A stretch of 21,137 bases of DNA from NCBI GenBank assembly GCA_028691175.1, contig JAQUZU010000004.1, positions 8,993 to 30,129 on the forward strand, given 5' to 3'. This document shows positions 1 through 6,171 of this stretch, in pieces. The DNA is from Candidatus Kapaibacterium sp. (GTDB taxonomy: Bacteria; Bacteroidota; Ignavibacteria; Kapaibacteriales; UBA2268). A model generated the notes under the pieces. It had not been told where the DNA came from, ran no database searches, and was given only the letters and a program-made list of their open reading frames with translations. Position 1 is the stretch's first letter. The number at the start of each line of letters is the position of its first letter. Position numbers and translations under genes: made by a program.

Positions 1-114
1 CATCGCTTTGTCTACTTCTTTTCTATCTAAGCCGGATTTTTCGGCAATTGCTCCGGCGTTAGTTGGTTCGCCGATTTCTTCCATTGCTTTCAATACCAAA
101 TCTGTGTTTTCCAT
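1..114 (-). CDS. Small winged-helix-like protein, second tandem copy (partial, runs off left edge)
   Basis: Reading leftwards from an ATG complementing 112-114, 38 codons are open to the edge of the window. They are identical, base for base, to the first 38 codons of the neighbouring gene at 141-320. The visible protein begins MENTDLVLKAMEEIG and includes the LDRKEVDKAM segment expected in the recognition helix of a small wHTH domain. The purine-rich stretch AAAAGGGAAAACA just before the start lies inside the same exact repeat, so the ribosome-binding region was copied with the gene. The C-terminal third and the stop lie outside the window, so whether this copy is intact is unknown. It sits 26 bp behind the stop of its twin and is probably co-transcribed with it. 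Function is inferred only from the fold-like sequence. Confidence 0.7.
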   Translation of the reverse strand, partial: MENTDLVLKAMEEIGEPTNAGAIAEKSGLDRKEVDKAM

Positions 115-127
115 TGTTTTCCCTTTT
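1..127. repeat. Direct repeat, copy 1 (127 bp, exact)
   Basis: These 127 bases match 207-333 with no difference, at a period of 206 bp. The repeat covers the ribosome-binding region and the first 38 codons of the small wHTH gene. The match begins at base 1, so its true length is greater than can be seen. Confidence 0.95.
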
Positions 128-140
128 GATTTGTTAAAAA

Positions 141-320
141 CTATTTTACAATTTCCCATTTACAACGTACCGGAGACGAAATTTTCGCCTCTTTTTTTAG
201 TTTGGTCATCGCTTTGTCTACTTCTTTTCTATCTAAGCCGGATTTTTCGGCAATTGCTCCGGCGTTAGTTGGTTCGCCGATTTCTTCCATTGCTTTCAAT
301 ACCAAATCTGTGTTTTCCAT
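141..320 (-). CDS. Small winged-helix-like DNA-binding protein (59 aa), first tandem copy
   Basis: An ATG at 318-320 opens 59 codons ending in TAG at 141-143. The sequence has the pattern of the very small 'MarR-like' winged-helix proteins found in Bacteroidota, Chlorobiota and some archaea. An N-terminal helix (about 1-15) is followed by a helix-turn-helix, with NAGAIAEKSGLDRKEVDKAM at 19-38. A basic helix KLKKEAK (40-46) then leads to a short C-terminal strand SPVRCKW (49-55). No effector domain is present, so it is either a minimal DNA-binding protein or an adaptor. A purine-rich site (AAAAGGG) lies about 7 bases upstream. The gene is divergent from the LOG-family gene at 497. The family is known by sequence but its role is not established. 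Membership is inferred by recognition, not by a search. Confidence 0.72.
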   Translation of the reverse strand: MENTDLVLKAMEEIGEPTNAGAIAEKSGLDRKEVDKAMTKLKKEAKISSPVRCKWEIVK

Positions 321-333
321 TGTTTTCCCTTTT
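207..333. repeat. Direct repeat, copy 2 (127 bp, exact)
   Basis: This is the partner of 1-127. It spans codons 1-38 of the intact wHTH gene plus 13 bases of its upstream leader. Identity ends at a T-run of different length (four T in copy 1, six in copy 2), which marks the right-hand boundary of the duplicated unit. Confidence 0.95.
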
Positions 334-469
334 TTGTTGCTTTAAATTTCATAATTAAAGACGGACGATATTTTTTTTGATTGTTGTATTTTTACGAATA
401 TTTTCTTAAAGTAATATTTCGTGAATATTCCGCATTTTTTGCAATAATTAAACATTTTACCCGTTGATA

Positions 470-477
470 TATTTTTG
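470..477 (+). promoter_or_regulatory. Candidate Bacteroidota-type -7 element (TATTTTTG)
   Basis: TATTTTTG fits the TAnnTTTG consensus used by the Bacteroidota primary sigma factor and lies 19 bases before the ATG at 497. The nearest upstream TTTG (438-441) is 28 bases away, longer than usual for the -33 box, so only the -7 half is convincing. Confidence 0.4.
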
Positions 478-496
478 AAATACTTGAAAGAACATA

Positions 497-1369
497 ATGA
501 AAAGCGAAAACAAAAACGGCACAATCAGTGCCAACGATATACTGCACCCGCTGACCCGGGCACCCAAAGCATACAATAACCGCAGTTTTATACACAGTCC
601 CGACGGCAGAGTTATCCGAATTCTCGCCGAATATTTGGAGCCTATGCAGCACCTCGAGCGCGAAAACATCGAACGATGTATTATTTTTTTTGGTTCGGCT
701 CGCACTTTGTCGCGCGAAAAATTTACAGATAAACTACGCTATATTGAAGCACGTCTCGAACACGCCGAAGGCGAACAAAAAGAGCAACTCGCAAAAGAAA
801 TCGAACGCTTTAAAAAAACGGAACCAACCACCCAGCACTACGAAGACACCCTCGAACTATCGCGTTTGCTAACTCAATGGTCGCTGACTCTGCCGCTTAA
901 AAAGCAATTCGTAGTCTGCACAGGCGGCGGTCCGGGCATCATGGAAGCGGCAAATCGCGGAGCATTTCTTGCCGGAGGGCGTTCAGTCGGATTGAACATC
1001 AGTTTACCGTTCGAGCAAGTTCCTAATCAGTATATTTCTCCGGAACTTAACTTCGAATTTCACTACTTCTTTATGCGCAAATTATGGTTTGCACAACTTG
1101 CCTCTTCACTTGTAGTCTGCCCGGGCGGATTCGGTACATTCGACGAAATGTGGGAGTTGCTTACCTTGATTCAAACCAAAAAAATCAGTCAACGTATTCC
1201 GATAATTCTTTTCGGCAAAAATTATTGGAATAATGTTTTCAACTTCGAGTATTTAGTCGAAAGCGGCATGATCAACAAATCCGATTTGGATTATTTTACA
1301 TTCTTAGATTCGCCGGAAGAGGCATTCGAATATTTAAAAGATGAATTAACCGCATTATATAAGTTGTAA
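497..1369 (+). CDS. LOG family protein (TIGR00730-type nucleotide phosphoribohydrolase)
   Basis: This 290-residue protein carries the two signatures of the LOG/'lysine decarboxylase-like' Rossmann family. They are GGGPGIMEAANRGA at 143-156 and PGGFGTFDE at 209-217 (family motif PGGxGTxxE). Characterised members hydrolyse cytokinin riboside 5'-monophosphate or related nucleoside monophosphates to base and ribose 5-phosphate. In bacteria the physiological substrate is usually unknown and may be AMP. The protein is cytoplasmic, with no signal or membrane segment. It is longer than the common roughly 190-residue LOGs. There is an N-terminal extension of about 60 residues, plus a charged, probably helical insertion (about 72-118) between FFGSART and the GGGPG loop. 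No good Shine-Dalgarno precedes the ATG, but a promoter-like element at 470-477 fits this start. A Cys-rich gene follows after 11 bases, so the two are probably co-transcribed. Confidence 0.88.
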   Translation: MKSENKNGTISANDILHPLTRAPKAYNNRSFIHSPDGRVIRILAEYLEPMQHLERENIERCIIFFGSARTLSREKFTDKLRYIEARLEHAEGEQKEQLAKEIERFKKTEPTTQHYEDTLELSRLLTQWSLTLPLKKQFVVCTGGGPGIMEAANRGAFLAGGRSVGLNISLPFEQVPNQYISPELNFEFHYFFMRKLWFAQLASSLVVCPGGFGTFDEMWELLTLIQTKKISQRIPIILFGKNYWNNVFNFEYLVESGMINKSDLDYFTFLDSPEEAFEYLKDELTALYKL

Positions 1370-1380
1370 TACAGACAAAT

Positions 1381-1584
1381 ATGGAATGCAAGAAAGATAG
1401 AAATAAACGTGAATTTTGCAACTGCACAAAAACCGAATGCCCGCGTTCAGGCGTATGTTGCGAATGTATTTCGCGCCATTTGGCAAAAAGACAGTTGCCG
1501 GCATGCTGCTTTCCGAAAGGAACTTCAGCACCGGAACGCAGTTTCGAAAGTTTTGCAGAAATGGTAAACAACGGAAGAATATAG
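1381..1584 (+). CDS. Small Cys-rich protein, DUF6485 type
   Basis: This 67-residue protein opens MECKKDRN and contains the dense cysteine pattern CNC...C...CCEC (residues 13-28), with a further Cys pair in LPACCFP (40-46). This matches, by recognition, the DUF6485 family of short cysteine-rich proteins found in many anaerobes. The cysteine spacing suggests metal (zinc or iron) binding, but no function is known. It starts 11 bases after the LOG gene stop, which argues for co-transcription, and a terminator hairpin follows within 9 bases of its stop. A second open frame overlaps it at 1416-1664, but that frame lacks any family resemblance and reads through the terminator. Confidence 0.75.
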   Translation: MECKKDRNKREFCNCTKTECPRSGVCCECISRHLAKRQLPACCFPKGTSAPERSFESFAEMVNNGRI

Positions 1585-1592
1585 ACTTAAAT

Positions 1593-1630
1593 CCGGTCGG
1601 GAGATTGCTTGATTTTCCGCCCGGTTTTTA
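1593..1630 (+). terminator. Rho-independent terminator after the LOG/DUF6485 pair
   Basis: Arms CCGGTCGGGA (1593-1602) and TTCCGCCCGG (1615-1624) pair over 10 positions with one mismatch and one G-T wobble. They enclose a 12-base loop and are followed by TTTTTA. The position directly behind the 1584 stop fits. Confidence 0.8.
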
Positions 1631-2020
1631 TTTAGTGTGGTGGAAAACTTTTACTTGTATTTAACATCGGCAATACTTAAATTGGAGTCCTTAACTGTTA
1701 CAGTTTACGGTAATTTTTAATATATTCAGGGTATAAATTGCATATCAGTTTCTTGATAAAAAGATTTTACAATTATCAGGTCGATGAAACTATTTAATCC
1801 AATAACACCGCAATTACTTCGTCTATTTGGTCTGTAATAAGATAGCGAAACAAAATATATTCAAAAAATTCCGACGCAAGAAAATCTGTTATAGCCTTTT
1901 TTTCTAAAGGTTTACACTATTTACTTGATATATCGAAAAAAAATACTTTGTATCGTTTGATATTGCATAAATAAAAATTTAATAATAAACCATTTAACTT
2001 CTAAACGGAGAAAAACAGTA
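1631..2020. other. Gene-free AT-rich interval upstream of the carbamoyltransferase cluster
   Basis: I see no coding frame with a recognisable product and no tRNA here. It holds a 13-bp palindrome AACTGT-T-ACAGTT (1693-1705) and a region with fuzzy TTTG elements (about 1924-1959), where the cluster promoter is most likely. The start-proximal GGAGAAAA at about 2005-2013 serves as the ribosome-binding site of the gene at 2021. No riboswitch fold was recognised. Confidence 0.45.
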
Positions 2021-2941
2021 ATGAAAAAAGATTTCTTATCGATTTTTGATTTAACCAAAGAAGAAATCATCAACACATTTGAAATAGCCAAAGACATGAA
2101 AGCTGATCGCCGCAAATATGCGGAAGCATTAAAAGGCGAAGCATTGGCATTAATTTTCGAAAAACCGAGTTTGCGTACTCGCACGAGTTTCGATATAGGT
2201 ATTCAGCAATTAGGCGGCTATTCGCTCTATTTGTCTCCAAACGAAATCAGCCTCGGCAAACGCGAATCAGTTCACGATGTTGCAAAGAACCTCGAAAGAA
2301 TGGTTCAAGGTATCATGATCCGTACTTTCGGACATCATATCGTAGAAGATATGGCAAAATATGCACGTATTCCAATAATCAACGGTTTAACCGACTATTC
2401 TCACCCATGCCAGGCAATGGCAGACTTCATGACTCTTTACGAAAAGAGAAACGGCGATTTGAAGGGTATGAAACTCGTTTATGTCGGCGACGGCAATAAC
2501 GTTGCTCACTCTTTGATGGCATGCGGTGCAAGACTTGGCGTAGACGTAACTGTTAACTGCCCGAGAGGTTTCGAACCGAATTTAATCGCTTTCCAGGACG
2601 CAACTGAAGCTGCAAAAGCAACCGGTGCAAAGATCCAAGTAGTTCATTGCCCGAAAGAAGCTTGCAAAGATGCAGATGTAATCTATACTGACGTATGGGC
2701 TTCAATGGGTCAAGAAAGCGAAGCAGCAGCACGCAAGAAATTATTCATGGATTATCAGGTAAATGATACTTTGATGTCTTATGCAAAGAAAGATGCATAT
2801 TTCATGCACTGCTTACCGGCACACCGTGGCGACGAAGTAACCGATAGCGTAATTGATTCACCGCAATCAATCGTATTCGACGAAGCAGAAAACAGATTGC
2901 ACGCACAGAAAGCAATCGTATATCAGTTAATGAAGAAATAA
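2021..2941 (+). CDS. argF: Ornithine carbamoyltransferase
   Basis: This 306-residue enzyme, near the normal OTC length, catalyses ornithine + carbamoyl phosphate <-> citrulline + phosphate. The carbamoyl-phosphate loop is SLRTRTSF (50-57; usual STRTRTSF, here with Leu for the first Thr). HPCQ is at 128-131. The ornithine loop DVWASMGQE is at 224-232. HCLPAHRGDEV at 263-273 is the Cys-containing signature that separates OTC from ATCase. A clear GGAG precedes the ATG. The gene leads a five-gene plus-strand run, and carbamate kinase begins 10 bases after its stop. That neighbour, and an ornithine aminotransferase further on, favour the catabolic direction (citrulline phosphorolysis) over arginine synthesis. 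Sequence alone does not settle this. No argG/argH or arginine deiminase is in view. Confidence 0.93.
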   Translation: MKKDFLSIFDLTKEEIINTFEIAKDMKADRRKYAEALKGEALALIFEKPSLRTRTSFDIGIQQLGGYSLYLSPNEISLGKRESVHDVAKNLERMVQGIMIRTFGHHIVEDMAKYARIPIINGLTDYSHPCQAMADFMTLYEKRNGDLKGMKLVYVGDGNNVAHSLMACGARLGVDVTVNCPRGFEPNLIAFQDATEAAKATGAKIQVVHCPKEACKDADVIYTDVWASMGQESEAAARKKLFMDYQVNDTLMSYAKKDAYFMHCLPAHRGDEVTDSVIDSPQSIVFDEAENRLHAQKAIVYQLMKK

Positions 2942-2951
2942 AGGAAGTTGT

Positions 2952-3890
2952 GTGTCTAAAACAGCATTAATAGCAGTTGGAGGCAATTCTTTGATAAGAG
3001 CAGGCGAGCGCGGCACCATAGATGAGCAGCTCGCCAATGCTCACGCTACTTCAAAAGCAATTGCAAAAATGATTGAACAGGGCTGGAATGTAGTAATTAC
3101 TCACGGAAACGGTCCTCAAGCCGGAGCTGCTCTGCTCCGCAGCGAACGCGCAGCAAACGAAGTCTATACTCATACACTTGACGTGTGCGTCGCAACCACT
3201 CAAAGCGAAATCGGCTATCTTCTCCAACGTGCAATGTACTATGAACTCAACCAGTTAGGTCTGAAACGCGAAGTTCTCACGTTGCCGACCATGGTCGAAG
3301 TACACGAAGACGACCCTGCCTTCAAAAAACCGGCGAAACCAATAGGTCCATTCTATTCTAAAGAAGTCGCTGAAGCCAAGAAAAGAGAACTCGGCTGGAA
3401 CATTATCGAGGATTCATCTCGCGGTTATCGTCGCGTAGTTGCATCTCCGACTCCGGTTCGCGTACTTGAACTGGATATTCTCAAAAAAATTATTTCGCTC
3501 GGCATCGTTACTGTCGCTCTCGGTGGCGGCGGAATTCCGGTAATTTGCAAAGACGGCAAAATATATGGTTCGGAAGCAGTAATCGACAAAGATCGCTCGT
3601 CCGCACTTCTTGCAGCTTCGCTCGACGTAGACCTTTTCCTCATCTCAACCGATGCGGATCAAGTTTATATCAATTATAAAAAACCGAATGAGCAGGGCTT
3701 GCGCAATGCAACCGCAGACGAACTCCAGAAACTCGCCGAAGAGGGACAATTCCCCGCCGGCAGCATGGGTCCGAAAATTGAATCATGCATCAAGTTCATC
3801 CGCAATGGCGGAAAAAAAGCCATCATTACTTCTTATGAACACTTGATGGATGCTCTCGACGGCAAAGCCGGAACACACATTACGGCATAA
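2952..3890 (+). CDS. arcC: Carbamate kinase
   Basis: This 312-residue cytoplasmic kinase transfers phosphate from carbamoyl phosphate to ADP, giving ATP, CO2 and ammonia. Family marks are ALIAVGGNSL near the N-terminus, HGNGPQAG (51-58), GGGGIPV (191-197), IDKDRSSALLA (211-221), STDADQVY (232-239) and FPAGSMGPK (267-275). The start is GTG, supported by AAGGAAG (2941-2947) a few bases upstream that overlaps the end of the OTC stop region, so translation of the two is probably coupled. Paired with OTC this is the energy-yielding half of the arginine deiminase pathway. The deiminase itself is not in the window. Confidence 0.95.
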   Translation: MSKTALIAVGGNSLIRAGERGTIDEQLANAHATSKAIAKMIEQGWNVVITHGNGPQAGAALLRSERAANEVYTHTLDVCVATTQSEIGYLLQRAMYYELNQLGLKREVLTLPTMVEVHEDDPAFKKPAKPIGPFYSKEVAEAKKRELGWNIIEDSSRGYRRVVASPTPVRVLELDILKKIISLGIVTVALGGGGIPVICKDGKIYGSEAVIDKDRSSALLAASLDVDLFLISTDADQVYINYKKPNEQGLRNATADELQKLAEEGQFPAGSMGPKIESCIKFIRNGGKKAIITSYEHLMDALDGKAGTHITA

Positions 3891-3949
3891 ATGCCGACAA
3901 GTATCGTCTAATTTGCAAACTCATTTGATAAACCAAAAAACATAAAATT

Positions 3950-4867
3950 ATGAAAATAAATCACATAGTTGAATCACAGCAATTTACGGTACCATTTCTG
4001 ATGGAACTGTTTAGCCGTGCCAACGAAATGAAAAAAATTGTTGCACGCGGCGGAACCAAAGACTATGAAAATCGCGTGATGACTTCGCTATTTTATCAGC
4101 CGTCTACCAGAACGAGATTTTCTTTTGAAAGTGCAATGTATCATCTCGGCGGAAAAGTTCTGACAACCGAGCAAGCACAACTTTTTTCTTCGGAAATTCA
4201 GGGCGAACACTTAGAAGATACTATCCGCATTATAGCTAACTTCTGCGATGTCATCGTCTTACGGCATCTCGAAGCCGGCGGAGCGAAACGTGCAGCCGCA
4301 GTTTCACCGGTTCCTATCATCAGTGCCGGCGATGGTGCAGGCGGACAGCACCCTACTCAGGGTTTGCTCGACCTCTATACAATTTTCAGCGAATTACACA
4401 CCCTCGACGGTCTTAGCGTTGCCTTTTCCGGTTCGCTTGATCAGGGACGTACTTCGCGCTCTTTGACTTACTTGCTGAGCAAGTTCAGCAGAATCAAATT
4501 ATATTTCATTGCTCCGAAAGAAATGCAGATCAAGCAGGATATGCTCGACCATTTGGACGAAAACAACATCATATATCAAGTAACCGATTCGCTCGATAAT
4601 GTTATCGACAAAGTGGATGTGCTCTATCAGACCAGATTCGAGGCAGAGCGTTTCCCGAATACAAATATCGATTACGAAAAATATAGAATTGACGTTCCAC
4701 GCATGCAGCAAATGAAATATAATTCGATCGTAATGCACCCGATGCCACGCGACATTGAAATCAGTCACAACGTCGACAGCGACCCGCGGGCAGCATATTT
4801 CAGACAGTCAAGAAACGGCTTATACGTCAGAATGGCACTCTTCTCGATGCTCTTTGACGGCGAATAA
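3950..4867 (+). CDS. pyrB: Aspartate carbamoyltransferase homologue with altered substrate residues
   Basis: This 305-residue protein is clearly of the PyrB family and close to the plant/short type. It has STRTR at 52-56, Arg105, HPTQ at 134-137, GRTSRSL with Arg167, Arg229, HPMPR at 263-267 and DPRAAYFRQ at 278-286. Its numbering runs in step with E. coli ATCase. Two residues normally invariant are changed. Position 84 (Lys, donated across the subunit interface to the active site) is Gln, in the stretch FSSEIQGEHLEDT. Position 231 (Gln, an aspartate contact) is Glu, in TRFEAERF. It stands between carbamate kinase and ornithine aminotransferase, not among pyrimidine genes, and no pyrI follows. 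It may be a carbamoyltransferase with another amino acceptor, a regulatory or inactive paralogue, or the cell's ATCase with an unusual site. Family is near certain; aspartate specificity is doubtful. Confidence 0.85.
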   Translation: MKINHIVESQQFTVPFLMELFSRANEMKKIVARGGTKDYENRVMTSLFYQPSTRTRFSFESAMYHLGGKVLTTEQAQLFSSEIQGEHLEDTIRIIANFCDVIVLRHLEAGGAKRAAAVSPVPIISAGDGAGGQHPTQGLLDLYTIFSELHTLDGLSVAFSGSLDQGRTSRSLTYLLSKFSRIKLYFIAPKEMQIKQDMLDHLDENNIIYQVTDSLDNVIDKVDVLYQTRFEAERFPNTNIDYEKYRIDVPRMQQMKYNSIVMHPMPRDIEISHNVDSDPRAAYFRQSRNGLYVRMALFSMLFDGE

Positions 4868-4900
4868 ATCAATCATTTCAAATAATTTAGAGACATTAAA

Positions 4901-6103
4901 ATGAATTCACAAGATTTTATCAAGATGGAAGATGAATATGGAGCTCATAACTATCATCCGTTAGACGTAGTGATTAAAGAAGCAAACGGCGTCTGGGTAA
5001 CAGATGTTGACGGCAAAAAATACTTAGACTGCTTAGCTGCCTATTCAGCAGTAAATCAAGGACACTGCCACCCGAAAATCCTGGAAGTGTTCATTGAGCA
5101 GGCTCACAAAGTAACACTTACAAGCCGTGCATTCAGAAACGATCAACTGCCACTCTTATACAAAAAATTGCACGATATGACCGGCTACGATATGTTTTTG
5201 CCGATGAACTCGGGTGCGGAAGCAGTAGAAACTGCTATCAAATTATGCCGTCGCTGGGCTTATGACGTAAAGAAATTACCTGAAAACAAAGCTGAAATCA
5301 TTGTTGCAGACGGTAACTTCCACGGCAGAACCACTACCATTGTCGGTATGTCCGATGATCCTGATTCATATAAAGGATTTGGTCCGTATGTAGAATGGGC
5401 ATTTCCAATGCACAAATTCGGCGACCTCGAAGACCTCAAGAGCAAAATCACTCCGAACACAGCCGGCATCTTGGTTGAGCCAATTCAAGGCGAAGGCGGC
5501 GTAGTAGTTCCTCCGGACGGATACCTTAAAGGCATCGCTGATATCTGCAAGGAAAGAAATATCCTCTTCCTCTGCGACGAAATTCAGGCAGGCTTGGGTC
5601 GTTCCGGTAAATTATTCGCCCATTATTACGAAAACGTCCGTCCGGACATCGTAATTATTGGCAAGGCTCTCTCCGGCGGTTTCTTGCCGGTATCCGGAGT
5701 ATTGGCAGATAAAGAAATTATGCTTACAATCAAGCCAGGCGAACACGGTTCTACATTTGGTGGCAGCCCGCTTGCAGCAGCAGTAGCATTAAAGGCTCTC
5801 GAAGTAATTGAAGAAGAGAACCTCGTTCAGCGTTCGTTTGACCTAGGTGCTTATTTCGTAGAAAAACTACGCACTATCAAATCTCCGCATATCAAACAAA
5901 TACGTGGAAAAGGTCTCTGGATCGGCTTTGTTCTTGATCAAAAGGCTCGTCCATACGTGCTGAAACTTCAAGAAGAAGGCCTTCTCTGCAAAGATACACA
6001 CGAAACAATCATTCGCTTTGCTCCTCCTCTGATTATCACCAAAGAGCAAATTGATTGGGCAGTAGAAAGAATCGAAAAAGTTGTTCACGAATTTGACAAA
6101 TAA
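4901..6103 (+). CDS. rocD: Ornithine aminotransferase (class III PLP aminotransferase)
   Basis: This 400-residue enzyme moves the delta-amino group of ornithine to 2-oxoglutarate, giving glutamate 5-semialdehyde and glutamate. It starts with the OAT-type segment EDEYGAHNYHPLDVV. It has NSGAEAVETAIK (103-114) for PLP phosphate contact, GNFHGRT (138-143), DEIQAGLGRSG (226-236) with the ring-nitrogen Asp226, and the Schiff-base lysine Lys255 in IIGKALSGG. HGSTFGGSPLA follows near 294-304. Length and motifs fit RocD better than acetylornithine aminotransferase. The match over the first 60 residues to the OAT group and the OTC/carbamate kinase neighbourhood both favour OAT, though ArgD-like paralogues cannot be fully excluded. 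It starts 33 bases after the preceding stop. A perfect inverted repeat follows its own stop. Confidence 0.9.
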   Translation: MNSQDFIKMEDEYGAHNYHPLDVVIKEANGVWVTDVDGKKYLDCLAAYSAVNQGHCHPKILEVFIEQAHKVTLTSRAFRNDQLPLLYKKLHDMTGYDMFLPMNSGAEAVETAIKLCRRWAYDVKKLPENKAEIIVADGNFHGRTTTIVGMSDDPDSYKGFGPYVEWAFPMHKFGDLEDLKSKITPNTAGILVEPIQGEGGVVVPPDGYLKGIADICKERNILFLCDEIQAGLGRSGKLFAHYYENVRPDIVIIGKALSGGFLPVSGVLADKEIMLTIKPGEHGSTFGGSPLAAAVALKALEVIEEENLVQRSFDLGAYFVEKLRTIKSPHIKQIRGKGLWIGFVLDQKARPYVLKLQEEGLLCKDTHETIIRFAPPLIITKEQIDWAVERIEKVVHEFDK

Positions 6104-6110
6104 ATTCTTC

Positions 6111-6147
6111 ATGCGTGTACTATATGTAAAAAATATAGTACACGCAT
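6111..6147. repeat. Perfect 15-bp inverted repeat between rocD and the next gene
   Basis: ATGCGTGTACTATAT (6111-6125) and ATATAGTACACGCAT (6133-6147) are exact reverse complements separated by GTAAAAA. There is no T-run after it, so it is not a standard terminator. It ends 13 bases before the AAGGAG of the next gene. It could be an operator, an RNA processing or stability hairpin, or a partial attenuator inside the operon. Confidence 0.9.
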
Positions 6148-6160
6148 ACTTATATAATGC

Positions 6161-6166
6161 AAGGAG
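6161..6166 (+). promoter_or_regulatory. Strong Shine-Dalgarno that fixes the start of the next gene
   Basis: AAGGAG lies 5 bases before the ATG at 6172 but after an in-frame ATG at 6157. This makes 6172 the real start. Confidence 0.85.
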
Positions 6167-6171
6167 ACAGC

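Noticed and set aside
8..268. 86-codon plus-strand frame at the left edge
   Set aside because: It is antisense to the two wHTH genes, low-complexity and without family resemblance. The minus-strand frame is the one with a recognisable fold and ribosome site.
1..333. CRISPR-like or transposon-end repeat
   Set aside because: There are only two long copies that coincide with coding sequence. There are no spacers of uniform size, terminal inverted repeats or target-site duplication.
6153..6158. TATAAT resembling a sigma70 -10 box upstream of the COG2403 gene
   Set aside because: It lies within 20 bases of the start codon and has no -35 partner. The other promoter-like elements in the window follow TAnnTTTG.
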